A stretch of 64,000 bases of DNA, taken from NCBI GenBank assembly GCA_038125265.1, contig JAYPDM010000002.1:27964-91963 (forward strand). The letters run 5' to 3'. The translations under genes were made by a program, and so were the position numbers. This stretch comes from JAURFX01 sp038125265 (GTDB taxonomy: Bacteria; Pseudomonadota; Gammaproteobacteria; Steroidobacterales; Rariloculaceae). The notes below the pieces were generated by a model. That model made no database searches. It had not been told where the DNA came from and saw only the letters and a list, made by a program, of their open reading frames with translations. Shown here piece by piece: positions 1 through 8,892 of the stretch (the first letter of the stretch is position 1; each line of letters begins with the position of its first letter).

Positions 1-552
1 GTGGCCATTTTTGATATCTCTGTAACAGGAGAACTGGTTCCTTATGAGCTTGAAGCATTTCCAGGTAGGGACTTTTATGAAAATGCAGGGTCGAGCACTC
101 GAAAGGGCTTTGAGCTGGGTATTTACTATCATTTAAACGAAGAGCTGTCCTTAAATTTTGCACATACCAAGGCAGACTATGTTTTTGATGAATTTGAAGA
201 TTACAGTGGAAACAGGATTCCCGGCCTTCCAAATTCACTAAGCTTCCTTGAATTGATTCATACAAACTTATTCGGGTTCCACACTACCCTGAATGTTTTA
301 TCGGTAAGCGATCAATTCACCAATAACGCAAATAGCACCGTCAATCCTAATTATCAAACTGCAAATTTAATAATCTCAAAAAATATCATGCTTAGTCGTT
401 GGAATTTAAAGCCTTATATTGGTATCTATAACTTAACAAACGAACAATATAATCAAAATGTAAGGATTAATGCCTTTGGTGGAAGATTCTTTGAGCCCGC
501 ACCTCCAAAAAACTATTATCTTGGATTCCAGCTCACTCAAATCGAAAATTGA
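1..552 (+). CDS. TonB-dependent outer-membrane receptor, C-terminal part (partial)
   Basis: The reading frame is open from the first base, so the true start lies outside the window and the leading GTG is not a start codon. The 183 visible residues look like the last strands of a TonB-dependent receptor barrel: alternating aromatic/hydrophobic strands, a PGRDFYENAG segment followed by GFELG that is typical of siderophore-type receptors, an IYNLTNEQYN motif near the end and a final strand NYYLGFQL. The plug and TonB box are missing, so the substrate cannot be inferred. The stop codon abuts the folK-folP start directly, so the two are probably cotranscribed, which is odd functionally. Confidence 0.75.
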   Translation: MAIFDISVTGELVPYELEAFPGRDFYENAGSSTRKGFELGIYYHLNEELSLNFAHTKADYVFDEFEDYSGNRIPGLPNSLSFLELIHTNLFGFHTTLNVLSVSDQFTNNANSTVNPNYQTANLIISKNIMLSRWNLKPYIGIYNLTNEQYNQNVRINAFGGRFFEPAPPKNYYLGFQLTQIEN

Positions 553-1824
553 ATGGCTTATGTACTAATTAGTCTAGGAAGTAATCTAGGCAATAGAAAA
601 AGAAACATACATGGGGCTTTCATAGAGCTGCAAAAGTACCTCCCGAAACTTTATCAATCTCCTCTAATTGAGACCAAAGCTGTGCTCCCTTGGGATAGTG
701 ACCCCTCTTGGAACCTTCCATACTTAAATATGATTTGCTCTGGGGATACAGACTTAACGATGAATGAAGTGTGGGAGATTATTCGGTCTGCAGAATTAAT
801 TTGTGGCCGTAAGCCTCGGCAAAAGAATGCACCCAGGCAGATCGATATAGATTTTTTATCTTATGATCAGCTCATCATTAACGACGCTCAGCTTGACTTA
901 ATGCTGCCACATCCTGAAATCAATAATAGGGCATTCATACTAAGGCTTGCGTCTTGGATTGCCCCGCAATTAAAAATAAACAAGCAATCACAAACTTTTA
1001 TTGAAAAGTTCAGGGAATTTGAAAATAACTTTCCCTTATGGATGGGAATTTTAAATATTACTCCCGACTCATTCTCTGATGGCGGTAAATATCAAAATCT
1101 GAGCGCAATCAAAAAACAAATCAAGCATTTGGCTGATCATGGTTCTCATTTTATTGATATAGGAGCTGAGTCAACTCGGCCGGGGGCAGCAAAATTGGAT
1201 CCAGAAAACGAATGGAAGAGACTGGAGCCCGCCTTAAAAGCATTTAAAAACATCTCCATAGATTATGATATTTTTCCTGGACTGAGTCTTGACTCCTATC
1301 ATCCCCAAGTAATTTCAAATGCATTGCCTTATGGCGTTCAAATTATTAATGATGTTTCGGGACTATCGGACGAGAGCATAGTTTTTGACATTATCGGTAC
1401 AAATATTAAGTACGTATTGATGCATAGTCTATCAATTCCTGCTGATAAAGAATTTATCTTAAACGAGAGCATAGATCCAATTGCCTATTTGTATGAATGG
1501 TTTTCAAATAAGATCAATCGATTAATACAATTGGGACTGAATCATGATCAAATAATTATTGACCCTGGTATTGGTTTTGGAAAAAGCCCAAAACAATCTT
1601 TTGAAATTATAAGTCGTATAGCTGAGCTAAAAGAACTCAATTGCTTATTGATGGTAGGGCACTCGAGAAAATCATTTCTTGCTGATGTATGTGGAAATGA
1701 TATGAATAAGAGAGACATTGAAACAGTGAATATTTCAAATAAATTAATAGCTAATGGAGTTGATATTGTTAGAATACACAACATGAAAAAGCATGCAGAA
1801 CACCTCAATTGGTCTTTAAAATGA
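553..1824 (+). CDS. folKP: Bifunctional HPPK / dihydropteroate synthase (FolK-FolP fusion)
   Basis: Two consecutive folate-pathway enzymes in one 423-residue chain. Residues 1 to about 145 are 6-hydroxymethyl-7,8-dihydropterin pyrophosphokinase (start LISLGSNLGNR; signature APRQIDIDFLSYD). Residues from about 155 are dihydropteroate synthase (MGILNITPDSFSDGG, then IDIGAESTRPGA, INDVSG, DPGIGFGK and VGHSRKSFL). The product would make 7,8-dihydropteroate from hydroxymethyl-dihydropterin, ATP and p-aminobenzoate in the cytosol. The order is HPPK-DHPS, as in the fused enzyme of Francisella and in many eukaryotes; most Gammaproteobacteria keep separate genes. The start follows the upstream stop without a gap, and the end overlaps mvaS by ATGA. 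Confidence 0.93.
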   Translation: MAYVLISLGSNLGNRKRNIHGAFIELQKYLPKLYQSPLIETKAVLPWDSDPSWNLPYLNMICSGDTDLTMNEVWEIIRSAELICGRKPRQKNAPRQIDIDFLSYDQLIINDAQLDLMLPHPEINNRAFILRLASWIAPQLKINKQSQTFIEKFREFENNFPLWMGILNITPDSFSDGGKYQNLSAIKKQIKHLADHGSHFIDIGAESTRPGAAKLDPENEWKRLEPALKAFKNISIDYDIFPGLSLDSYHPQVISNALPYGVQIINDVSGLSDESIVFDIIGTNIKYVLMHSLSIPADKEFILNESIDPIAYLYEWFSNKINRLIQLGLNHDQIIIDPGIGFGKSPKQSFEIISRIAELKELNCLLMVGHSRKSFLADVCGNDMNKRDIETVNISNKLIANGVDIVRIHNMKKHAEHLNWSLK

Positions 1825-3254
1825 TGCAGCAGAATATCGGTATAAGTGCGCTCAATTGTTATTTTCCAAATAATAAAATCGACCTCAAAGAGTGGTGTCA
1901 ATGGAGAGATATTCCATTTGAAAAAATAAAAAATGTAGTTGGTACCGGTTTTCGTCTTCCCTCCCCCTGCGAAGATATCTATACAATGGCTGCCAATGCC
2001 AGCTTAAATTTAATCCTAGAGAATAAGATTGATCCATCCGAAATTGGATTGCTCAGTCTTGGTACTGAAACCAGCAAAGATAATGCATTAGGCGCAATCA
2101 TAATCAAAGGAATGTTAAATACAGCCCTTAGTGAACTGGGTATAAAAGAGCTACCAAGAGAATGCGAAGTCCCAGAGTTTAAGCATGCCTGCCTAGGTGG
2201 CATATATGCCCTCAAAAATGCTGTTCGTTATTTTTATGCTCCTCATCCAAAAAAATACGCAATAGTTATTGCTTCAGATATCGCTAAATATCCATTACTT
2301 TCATCCGGGGAATCTACACAGGGATCTGGTGCTATTGCAATATTAATTGAGCAAAATCCAAAATTATTAAATATCGATTTAAGTCAGTCGGTTTCAAGCT
2401 CAGATTTTCGTTACATAGACTTTAGAAAGCCACTTGAAAAAGAAGATGAAAATTTAGATATTCATTTGGCATTAGTAAATGGTAAATTCTCCTCGTTTTG
2501 TTATCTGGATGAAGTAAGAAGCGCTTTCAATATTATGAAGTCAAAACATAATGTGACTTTAAAAGAAGTGCTCAAAATAACTGATCTCTTTTCTTTTCAT
2601 CGGCCATTTAAAAGAATGCCAGAGAATGCATTAACCTACTTATATATTTTATCCTTAATGGAAGATGAAGGGATTGATATCTACTGCGAGGATAATGGAA
2701 TTGATAAAGAAAGATTTCTAAAGGAACTTCAACATGAGCATAATTTTGAAAAAATGGTTAAAGAGCAAAGTGTAAATGGTCCCATTCAGGAAGAGGTAAA
2801 TAAATTAATTTCTATCATAAGGCCAAAATTAATGGCTGAATCTTATAAGGATAAAATTGGATTTGGTGTTGAGCTTTTAAATGAGATTGGTAATACCTAC
2901 TCAAGTTCAATATTCATAAATATCTTAGCCACATTAGAAAGTTGTAGAAATACTAATATTGATCTGGTGAATAAAAAATGGCTTGCTGTTGGCTACGGTA
3001 GCGGTAACGCATGCGAAATCTTGCCGTTAACAATTAATGAAAACTGGCAACATCACTTACAATCAAATCTTGCGAGTTCGCTTGCTATCTCAAATTCTCT
3101 CGGTCAGACTGACTACGAGGCATTGCATAAAAATACTATCGATAGAAATTATCATCAACCCACCAAGGGATTTATTATTGATAGGGTCGGTCAAACAAAA
3201 AATGAATCCTTCGAGGATCAGGATATTACTTTTTATAAGTTTTTAGGTGCTTAA
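1821..3254 (+). CDS. mvaS: Hydroxymethylglutaryl-CoA synthase
   Basis: Condenses acetyl-CoA with acetoacetyl-CoA to HMG-CoA, the entry to the mevalonate pathway. With the ATG at 1821 (ATGA overlap with folKP) the protein has 477 residues, longer than the usual ~390 of bacterial MvaS; the extra length lies in the middle and C-terminal parts. Family features: GTETS with catalytic Glu about residue 83, FKHACLGG with the acyl-accepting Cys about 124, ASDIAKY, GSGAIAIL, FHRPF with the catalytic His, and GNTYSSS followed by GYGSG. It is convergent with idi and the two stops share TTAA. A TTG 12 bases upstream is less likely. Confidence 0.88.
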   Translation: MMQQNIGISALNCYFPNNKIDLKEWCQWRDIPFEKIKNVVGTGFRLPSPCEDIYTMAANASLNLILENKIDPSEIGLLSLGTETSKDNALGAIIIKGMLNTALSELGIKELPRECEVPEFKHACLGGIYALKNAVRYFYAPHPKKYAIVIASDIAKYPLLSSGESTQGSGAIAILIEQNPKLLNIDLSQSVSSSDFRYIDFRKPLEKEDENLDIHLALVNGKFSSFCYLDEVRSAFNIMKSKHNVTLKEVLKITDLFSFHRPFKRMPENALTYLYILSLMEDEGIDIYCEDNGIDKERFLKELQHEHNFEKMVKEQSVNGPIQEEVNKLISIIRPKLMAESYKDKIGFGVELLNEIGNTYSSSIFINILATLESCRNTNIDLVNKKWLAVGYGSGNACEILPLTINENWQHHLQSNLASSLAISNSLGQTDYEALHKNTIDRNYHQPTKGFIIDRVGQTKNESFEDQDITFYKFLGA

Positions 3255-3787
3255 AAAAGATCTAAGTATTTATTTATAATCTCATTCCATTCCAGCTTGA
3301 ACCATGGAGTAATATTTTTTCTATTTTCTTGGATAAAAGTTTCAACTTCAGTTAGTGGTAAGAATTTTATTTCTGATATCTCTGCCTCATTAAATTCAAT
3401 CGTTTGTTCAACTTTGCCAAAAAAGACATGACACAATTCATGCTCGCTTCCAATATCTTCAAAGGTTGCCTGATATTTAAAACTATATAAAAAAGTCAGC
3501 TCAGAGGTAACCGATAACTCTTCATAAGTCCTTCGAACTGCTGCATCCTTAATACTCTCACCGTATCTAGGATGCGAGCAACAGGAATTAGACCAATAAT
3601 TTCCCCATAAAAACTTACTCGAAGATCTTTTCTGAATTAAGAGTTCTTTTTGGCTGTTTATCAAAAATACTGAGAATGCTCTATGTAATTGTCCCTCACC
3701 TAAATGACAAGAATATTTATCTAAAGAACCAATCTCATTATCAAATTCATCTACAAGAATTAACTCATCATTTTGATGCATTGTCAT
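3251..3787 (-). CDS. idi: Isopentenyl-diphosphate delta-isomerase, type I (Nudix)
   Basis: Interconverts IPP and DMAPP. The 178-residue length matches type I Idi. Visible residues: LHRAFSVFL at the start of the Nudix fold, NSCCSHP with the catalytic Cys about residue 70, a Nudix-like helix GESIKDAAVRRTYEEL, and SEHELCHVF with the second catalytic Glu about 117. It is the last gene of a minus-strand mevalonate operon and overlaps the end of the HMG-CoA reductase/mevalonate kinase gene by 20 bases. ATG at 3787 or two codons later at 3781 could be the start. The type I enzyme fits the pathway, since the mevalonate route makes only IPP. Confidence 0.93.
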   Translation of the reverse strand: MTMHQNDELILVDEFDNEIGSLDKYSCHLGEGQLHRAFSVFLINSQKELLIQKRSSSKFLWGNYWSNSCCSHPRYGESIKDAAVRRTYEELSVTSELTFLYSFKYQATFEDIGSEHELCHVFFGKVEQTIEFNEAEISEIKFLPLTEVETFIQENRKNITPWFKLEWNEIINKYLDLF

Positions 3788-6011
3788 AGCTGAAAGTAAA
3801 TGTTTGGATTGATTTGGACTGAAAGTGGTTTTTTAAATTTTCACTTGTAGTTAGATCTGGCATTAAAAATATCAGGGCACCGCCACCTCCTGCACCAGAC
3901 ACTTTCCCCCCTATTGCTCCACGATCTTTACCCTCTTGCAGCAAATTTTCAATGTCGGGTGTTGAAACGCCAAGTGCATTCAATAAGCCATGATTAATAT
4001 TCATTATGGCTCCCAGGTTATCAATATCTGCCTCATTAATAGCCTTTACTGCATCTAATGATAATTGATTTATCTGATCAAAAATCGCATTTATATTTTT
4101 TGGATTTTTCTCAAACATTTTTGCAACTTCGCTGACTCTTTTTACAGTGAACTCACTCTTGGGACTAATGGCAACGAGAAAAAATAATTCATTTTTAAAG
4201 TTCAGCGGTTCTACAAAATTTGTCTCCCCTCTCTTAAAAAGAATCGGCCGATTATGATTGATAACAGTATTGTCAATACCGCTTGGGTTACCATGTGCAC
4301 GAACCTCGGAGAGGTAGGCAAGATGGTTTTTATCTTCAATGTTTAAATCTAACTTAAAATGTTGATCCAGCGCCTCTATAATTGCTAAAGACAATGCCGC
4401 TGAACTACCAAGACCCCCACCTCTAATCAAATCAGTCTGGACATGAATAATAAATTTTTCTTTATCCAAGCCTAATTTAGATAAAATGTCATAGGCGGCA
4501 TGTTCCATCGAATCGCTGGAGTCCGGGTTTGATTTAATTTGATAATTTACATTCCAGGCAGGAATGAGAATTCTCCGATCGGTCGTATGCTCCTCAATAA
4601 GACATGAAATTTTTAATGGAATCGGCATTGCTACTGCATGACGATGGTAAACTACGGCATGCTCACCAGTCAGTATAATTTTACCGTGAGCATAAGCGTC
4701 ATAATGTTCAATATTTTTATGTTTGGTTTGTTTTCGACTAAAAATTTCTTGTGCTTTTGAGGTGTTAATATCTGAAGTGCTTACTAATTCATTTAAAACC
4801 TCATCGAAGAGATCTGAAGGTACTCCAATTGACGAAACGATACTTCTTGCATGAAGTGCCATATGTCCTGTTTGAATACCCTCTGAAACCAGTGCCTTGA
4901 TTGCAGAAAAATTTTGAGCAAGACCTGCTGCTGCCATCAGCTGCGCAAGCTCTGATGAACTTTTCACATCCAGAAGTTTCAATGAAAGCTGTGCAAGTTT
5001 GTTGTTTCTTTGTTGAGCTCCAGCGGTACCTACCTTTAATGGAATTCTCATTGCTCCCTCAAGTATTCCATCCTCATTCCTATGCCATTCAGAGACGCCT
5101 CGATACTCTCCCGAATGACTTGCATAGGCATGAATCCCTGCCTCAATAGCCCTCCAATCGTTGGCGGTAGCAATGGCTATAGGATCAATCCCATTCATAA
5201 TCCCTTTATTATGGGTAACGGCTCTGTATACATCTTTTTGCGCTATCAAGGATGCCTGAACAAAACCATTTATAATTTTTTCTGCTACATTGGGGTCAGA
5301 GTGAATATGCTCAGGGAGAATTTTACATGTTACCTCGACCATGGAACGGTCATTAAAATTTGAGATGATTCTTAGTATCACCTCTTCAGAGATAAGCTCT
5401 TCAATCATTGGCGCTATGCCTTCACAAATGCTATTAACAAGATTCGCTCCCATTGCATCTTTCGTCTCGACAATGACATGTATGGCAAAAAGATTTTTAT
5501 CAGATTTCTCAAGCATTAAGACTTCAAAATCTATAATGCCTCCCCCTCTAGAAATCATGTTTGGATGGAAGCTATTTCCATGATCAATTAACTTATTTTT
5601 ATTAAGATCAATGATGCTTTTAATTTGCTGTAATGTTTTTTTAGATGCAAAATGTATCTGGCCAATTGCAAAAGATTCTTGAAGAGATGCAGTGAAACCG
5701 CCTGATAAGCTTATGGTTTTTGATGCATTTGACAAAGCCGCCACTACGGATGGCTCTTCGATTGCCATAGGAACAATGTATTCTTTATGGTTAACGTTTA
5801 AATGCATTGCCAATCCTAATGGAAGGCTCATAACACCTATTACATTCTCAATCATCTTATCAATAGTCTTCTCACCAAAACTATGGATAGAATGCTGTAA
5901 TAACTGAATTTCCTCACTATCAAGCAAGAGCTTCCCTCTTAAAGCCTCAAGTCGCTGCTCAACACTAAGCTTATAAAACTTTGAAATTGATTTTATGCTA
6001 TCTGCTTTCAT
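3768..6011 (-). CDS. HMG-CoA reductase (class II) fused to mevalonate kinase
   Basis: A 747-residue bifunctional enzyme. Residues 1 to about 425 are class II HMG-CoA reductase: PLGLAMHL, AIEEPSVVAALSNASK with the catalytic Glu near 85, ETKDAMGAN, THNKGIMNGID with Lys near 269, ATANDWRAIEAG with Asp near 285, and GHMALHARS with His near 387. A short linker leads to mevalonate kinase (about 438-747), a GHMP kinase with AHGKIILTGEHAVVY, the phosphate loop GGGLGSSAAL (531-540), GNPSGIDNTV with the base Asp near 580, and the C-terminal GKVSGAGGGG motif. All key residues I know are present in both halves, so both activities are expected. It overlaps the phosphomevalonate kinase gene upstream by ATGA and idi downstream by 20 bases. 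Such a fusion is unfamiliar to me; the known fusion partner in Enterococcus is a thiolase. Confidence 0.92.
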   Translation of the reverse strand: MKADSIKSISKFYKLSVEQRLEALRGKLLLDSEEIQLLQHSIHSFGEKTIDKMIENVIGVMSLPLGLAMHLNVNHKEYIVPMAIEEPSVVAALSNASKTISLSGGFTASLQESFAIGQIHFASKKTLQQIKSIIDLNKNKLIDHGNSFHPNMISRGGGIIDFEVLMLEKSDKNLFAIHVIVETKDAMGANLVNSICEGIAPMIEELISEEVILRIISNFNDRSMVEVTCKILPEHIHSDPNVAEKIINGFVQASLIAQKDVYRAVTHNKGIMNGIDPIAIATANDWRAIEAGIHAYASHSGEYRGVSEWHRNEDGILEGAMRIPLKVGTAGAQQRNNKLAQLSLKLLDVKSSSELAQLMAAAGLAQNFSAIKALVSEGIQTGHMALHARSIVSSIGVPSDLFDEVLNELVSTSDINTSKAQEIFSRKQTKHKNIEHYDAYAHGKIILTGEHAVVYHRHAVAMPIPLKISCLIEEHTTDRRILIPAWNVNYQIKSNPDSSDSMEHAAYDILSKLGLDKEKFIIHVQTDLIRGGGLGSSAALSLAIIEALDQHFKLDLNIEDKNHLAYLSEVRAHGNPSGIDNTVINHNRPILFKRGETNFVEPLNFKNELFFLVAISPKSEFTVKRVSEVAKMFEKNPKNINAIFDQINQLSLDAVKAINEADIDNLGAIMNINHGLLNALGVSTPDIENLLQEGKDRGAIGGKVSGAGGGGALIFLMPDLTTSENLKNHFQSKSIQTFTFSYDNASK

Positions 6012-6979
6012 GCCAATAAGTCACTGATTCCCTTAACAAATAGGTCAGATTTTAACACTTTTCCTAATGAATTTAATTTTGGTTCTAACTCGGTAAATAT
6101 TTTTGGGTCTAAAGCAGCCATAAATCCAATGTCTCCCCCACCCCCGCAAGGCTTATATGCCACATTATACTTAGCAGCGATTCTCTCAATCTCTTGATGG
6201 TGTGTCGTAAAAATTTCAATTCCAGAACTCATTTCAAGCCTTTTTAACAATTCTGAAAATTCACTTATTTTGCCAATAAAACCTAACAGATTTGACTGAT
6301 TGATAGCATCAACAGCTGCGTTAGTGGTATTTCCCATCTGTGCAAGCAAACTTTTATTTTTATCACTCTCATTGGCCCAGCTCTGAAATTGTCTTATGGC
6401 ATGAGTTGTATTTTTTGCGGCCGGGGTTGTAATCACCCTAAAGTGATCTCTATATTTTTCCAGCATTGAAATTTTACTGCATTCAGATTGCGTAATAAGG
6501 GTTGCACCTCCATAGAAAATTCCTGCGATATCTGCTCCGCTCCCTTGGGCCTGTTGCATAGTGTTATGAAAATCCTTTGCTAAATTAATTTTTGACTGAA
6601 GCGAAAAATCAGAGCCATTTAGAATATTGATTAATTCAATGATACCTGAAGCTACTGATGCGCTTGACCCAAGACCCAGTTTTTGATCCTGGCTAAACAT
6701 TTCATTGCTATCAATCACTAACTCAAAATTTTTTTTATCATTTAAATTTTGTGCTAGGTATTTTGCAATCTCAGAGTCTTTATTATCGATAAAAAAACTT
6801 TCAGTCTTTTTTCCGTATTTACAAATTATATGTCTCGATTGAGATTGCTCATGGTAGGAAATTTTTGTATATCTTCCAATCGTACCCACAATTGCAGGAA
6901 ACTTCTCCAATACTGAAAATTCACCTAGTAAGAAAAATTTACCCGGTATTATTAAATCAAACCGATTCACAGTAAGCAC
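6008..6979 (-). CDS. Phosphomevalonate kinase (GHMP family)
   Basis: Phosphorylates mevalonate 5-phosphate. The 323-residue protein has the GHMP kinase layout: PGKFFLLGEFSVLE near the N-terminus, the phosphate-binding loop KLGLGSSASVASG, QGSGADIAG, and a glycine-rich C-terminal KPCGGGGDIG. This pattern (PGK..LLGE, QGSGAD) is that of bacterial phosphomevalonate kinase rather than mevalonate kinase, and the operon already has a mevalonate kinase domain next door. It overlaps mvaD by 23 bases upstream and the reductase-kinase fusion by 4 bases downstream, so translation is probably coupled. The Gly-rich loop is CGGGGD rather than the usual GAGxGGD, a small variation. Confidence 0.85.
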   Translation of the reverse strand: MLTVNRFDLIIPGKFFLLGEFSVLEKFPAIVGTIGRYTKISYHEQSQSRHIICKYGKKTESFFIDNKDSEIAKYLAQNLNDKKNFELVIDSNEMFSQDQKLGLGSSASVASGIIELINILNGSDFSLQSKINLAKDFHNTMQQAQGSGADIAGIFYGGATLITQSECSKISMLEKYRDHFRVITTPAAKNTTHAIRQFQSWANESDKNKSLLAQMGNTTNAAVDAINQSNLLGFIGKISEFSELLKRLEMSSGIEIFTTHHQEIERIAAKYNVAYKPCGGGGDIGFMAALDPKIFTELEPKLNSLGKVLKSDLFVKGISDLLA

Positions 6980-7949
6980 CCTCTCCTATTGAGCTTTCGA
7001 TGACTTTTTCTATTCCATCAATTTCATTGAGCGCATGTTCGATGGATTTAGTGAAATCAGGTTCAGTGATTAGCTTTACTTGCGGTCCCGCATCTATAGT
7101 AAATGTCACAGGAATCCCCTTTTTTCTTAATTCTTTTGCCAAAGTAATGATACGAAGTGTGGTCGGGTTCCAATAGAATAACTCTGGCCTTGTTGTCATC
7201 ATCACGGCATGCATACACATACAACTTAGCTCAGTATAAAAAGATAGCTTCTCAAAGTCCTTAGCCAATAGTGCTTGTCTACCATCAGATATTATATTTT
7301 TTGATAACCTTACCCACGAATCATAAAGTTCTGATGTTTTCTTTGATAATTGCATCCCTTCGCTCGATGAGATTTTTTTTATAGAAGAATCAGTGACACA
7401 GATCAAAATACTGAGCTTCCAATAATTTTCATCGACTAATTGCTCAGCATGCATATCAGGAGATTGACCCTTAGAGATGACTGTCTCAACAAAGCCTCCA
7501 TGAATTGATCTTGCAGCAGATGCTGACCCCTTTGAAGCAACTCGGCTCATCTCAGACAAAGTCAGGTTAAGTCCATAATATTGATTCAATGCTACTGTCA
7601 TCGCAGCCATTCCAGATGCAGACGAAGCCAGTCCTGCAGATGTAGGAAAATTATTATTGGCATTAATGCCTAATTCAATTTGATTGAGCTCTTTGCTGCT
7701 AATCGCCTTACAAACTCTATTCCACCTAGCATAAGTATGATTATCTATAGGCTGATCATTGAGAATTAACTGCTTTGTGACATCAGTCTTTAGCTCAACA
7801 TAAGAGTTAAGATTCGCTAGATTGATCGAAATAGAGGGCATGTCTGGAATATTTTTCATAACATCAGACTTACCCCAATATTTAAGTAGTGCAATATTTG
7901 AATTTGCAATACCTTTTATTATTTTTGAATCCTCACGCACAATCGTCAA
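6957..7949 (-). CDS. mvaD: Diphosphomevalonate decarboxylase
   Basis: Converts mevalonate 5-diphosphate to IPP with ATP-driven loss of CO2. The 330-residue protein starts with the hallmark NIALLKYWGKSD, followed by PSISINL, the phosphate loop TSAGLASSASGMAAM, RSIHGGFVE with the conserved Arg, and TIDAGPQVK with the catalytic Asp. Length and motif order match bacterial MvaD. It sits between the squalene/phytoene synthase gene (4-base overlap upstream) and the phosphomevalonate kinase gene (23-base overlap downstream). Confidence 0.95.
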   Translation of the reverse strand: MTIVREDSKIIKGIANSNIALLKYWGKSDVMKNIPDMPSISINLANLNSYVELKTDVTKQLILNDQPIDNHTYARWNRVCKAISSKELNQIELGINANNNFPTSAGLASSASGMAAMTVALNQYYGLNLTLSEMSRVASKGSASAARSIHGGFVETVISKGQSPDMHAEQLVDENYWKLSILICVTDSSIKKISSSEGMQLSKKTSELYDSWVRLSKNIISDGRQALLAKDFEKLSFYTELSCMCMHAVMMTTRPELFYWNPTTLRIITLAKELRKKGIPVTFTIDAGPQVKLITEPDFTKSIEHALNEIDGIEKVIESSIGEGAYCESV

Positions 7950-8866
7950 AGTTTTACAAATAATAATTTAAAGTACAATTTATAAATCTCACTTCTTGTT
8001 AACTTAATTTCATTTTTTGAGCGGAAATGAGGGTTCAAGATTATTTTTTGCATCGTCGCTAATGCTAGATATGCAGGAAAAATAATAAAAAATTTTATTC
8101 CTTTATGAGGATAGTTGAGACTTTGAAAAAAGTAGATGCATTGACGAATTTTTTCAGAAACTTCATTCGCATAAAGAGCAATAGATCTCTGTCCTAAAGA
8201 TGAAGACCCTGGAAACCAATGTCTCCCATGCTGTGCGTCTTCATTCTTATCAATCAATATATTTGTGAGTTGCAATGACTGTCCTAGGTTTAAACAAAAA
8301 GGCTTTATTCTTGGGTCCTTTTTATCAAAGATCTTCTTTTCAGATAAAATGTCATAAATTAAGTATCCAACATTGCCGGCAACAAAAAAAATATACTCAT
8401 CAAGCATAGCCCGACTCTCGATCATTACACTCGAATTACTTTTTCGCTTTGCATATTTGATCATGCCATTCATAGTAATGCGCAGTCTTTGTGTAATGAT
8501 TCTCTGATAATTTTTCTCAACTTCGTTGAAAACTTCAAATACAGAATCAAAGTGATCTTCAAGGACAATTAATTCACTAAGACGATCGCTCCCAATAAGC
8601 TCAAGCATTTGCAGCTGAAACTGATGTTGTTTTGTAACATCTATTAAAGCCATATCAAAAAGATAAAATAATTTTTTTTTCTGATCTAAAGAAAGATGTG
8701 GGGAATCCTCAATGCTGTCTGCAATCCTAAATAATATATATGCATTTGAAACAATAAGTTTTATTTCATTCGGCAGCCAACCAATTGGTATTGCATAAGT
8801 TCTCGATATTGCATTTAAAATATGCTGCTGTTTTTTTATGTATTGTTTATATTTTTTGCTAAACAT
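7946..8866 (-). CDS. Squalene/phytoene synthase family protein
   Basis: Head-to-head prenyl diphosphate condensing enzyme of 306 residues. The first Asp-rich motif reads RIADSIED (DxxED, closer to squalene synthase than to the DDxxD of phytoene synthase); a middle segment EYIFFVAGNVGYL matches the squalene-synthase YxxYVAGxVG; the second motif is LQLTNILIDKNEDAQHGR followed by WFPG. The likely substrate is two FPP, giving squalene or dehydrosqualene, but phytoene cannot be excluded. It is the first gene of the minus-strand mevalonate operon and lies only 26 bases from the divergent ispA, so the two promoters must overlap the opposing coding sequences. No cyclase or desaturase is visible here. 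Confidence 0.8.
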   Translation of the reverse strand: MFSKKYKQYIKKQQHILNAISRTYAIPIGWLPNEIKLIVSNAYILFRIADSIEDSPHLSLDQKKKLFYLFDMALIDVTKQHQFQLQMLELIGSDRLSELIVLEDHFDSVFEVFNEVEKNYQRIITQRLRITMNGMIKYAKRKSNSSVMIESRAMLDEYIFFVAGNVGYLIYDILSEKKIFDKKDPRIKPFCLNLGQSLQLTNILIDKNEDAQHGRHWFPGSSSLGQRSIALYANEVSEKIRQCIYFFQSLNYPHKGIKFFIIFPAYLALATMQKIILNPHFRSKNEIKLTRSEIYKLYFKLLFVKL

Positions 8867-8892
8867 ATGTTTGCGTCATTTATAATTTATCG

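Noticed and set aside
1548..1901. A 117-residue minus-strand frame over the folKP/mvaS junction
   Set aside because: It lies wholly opposite two well-supported genes and shows no domain or ribosome site.
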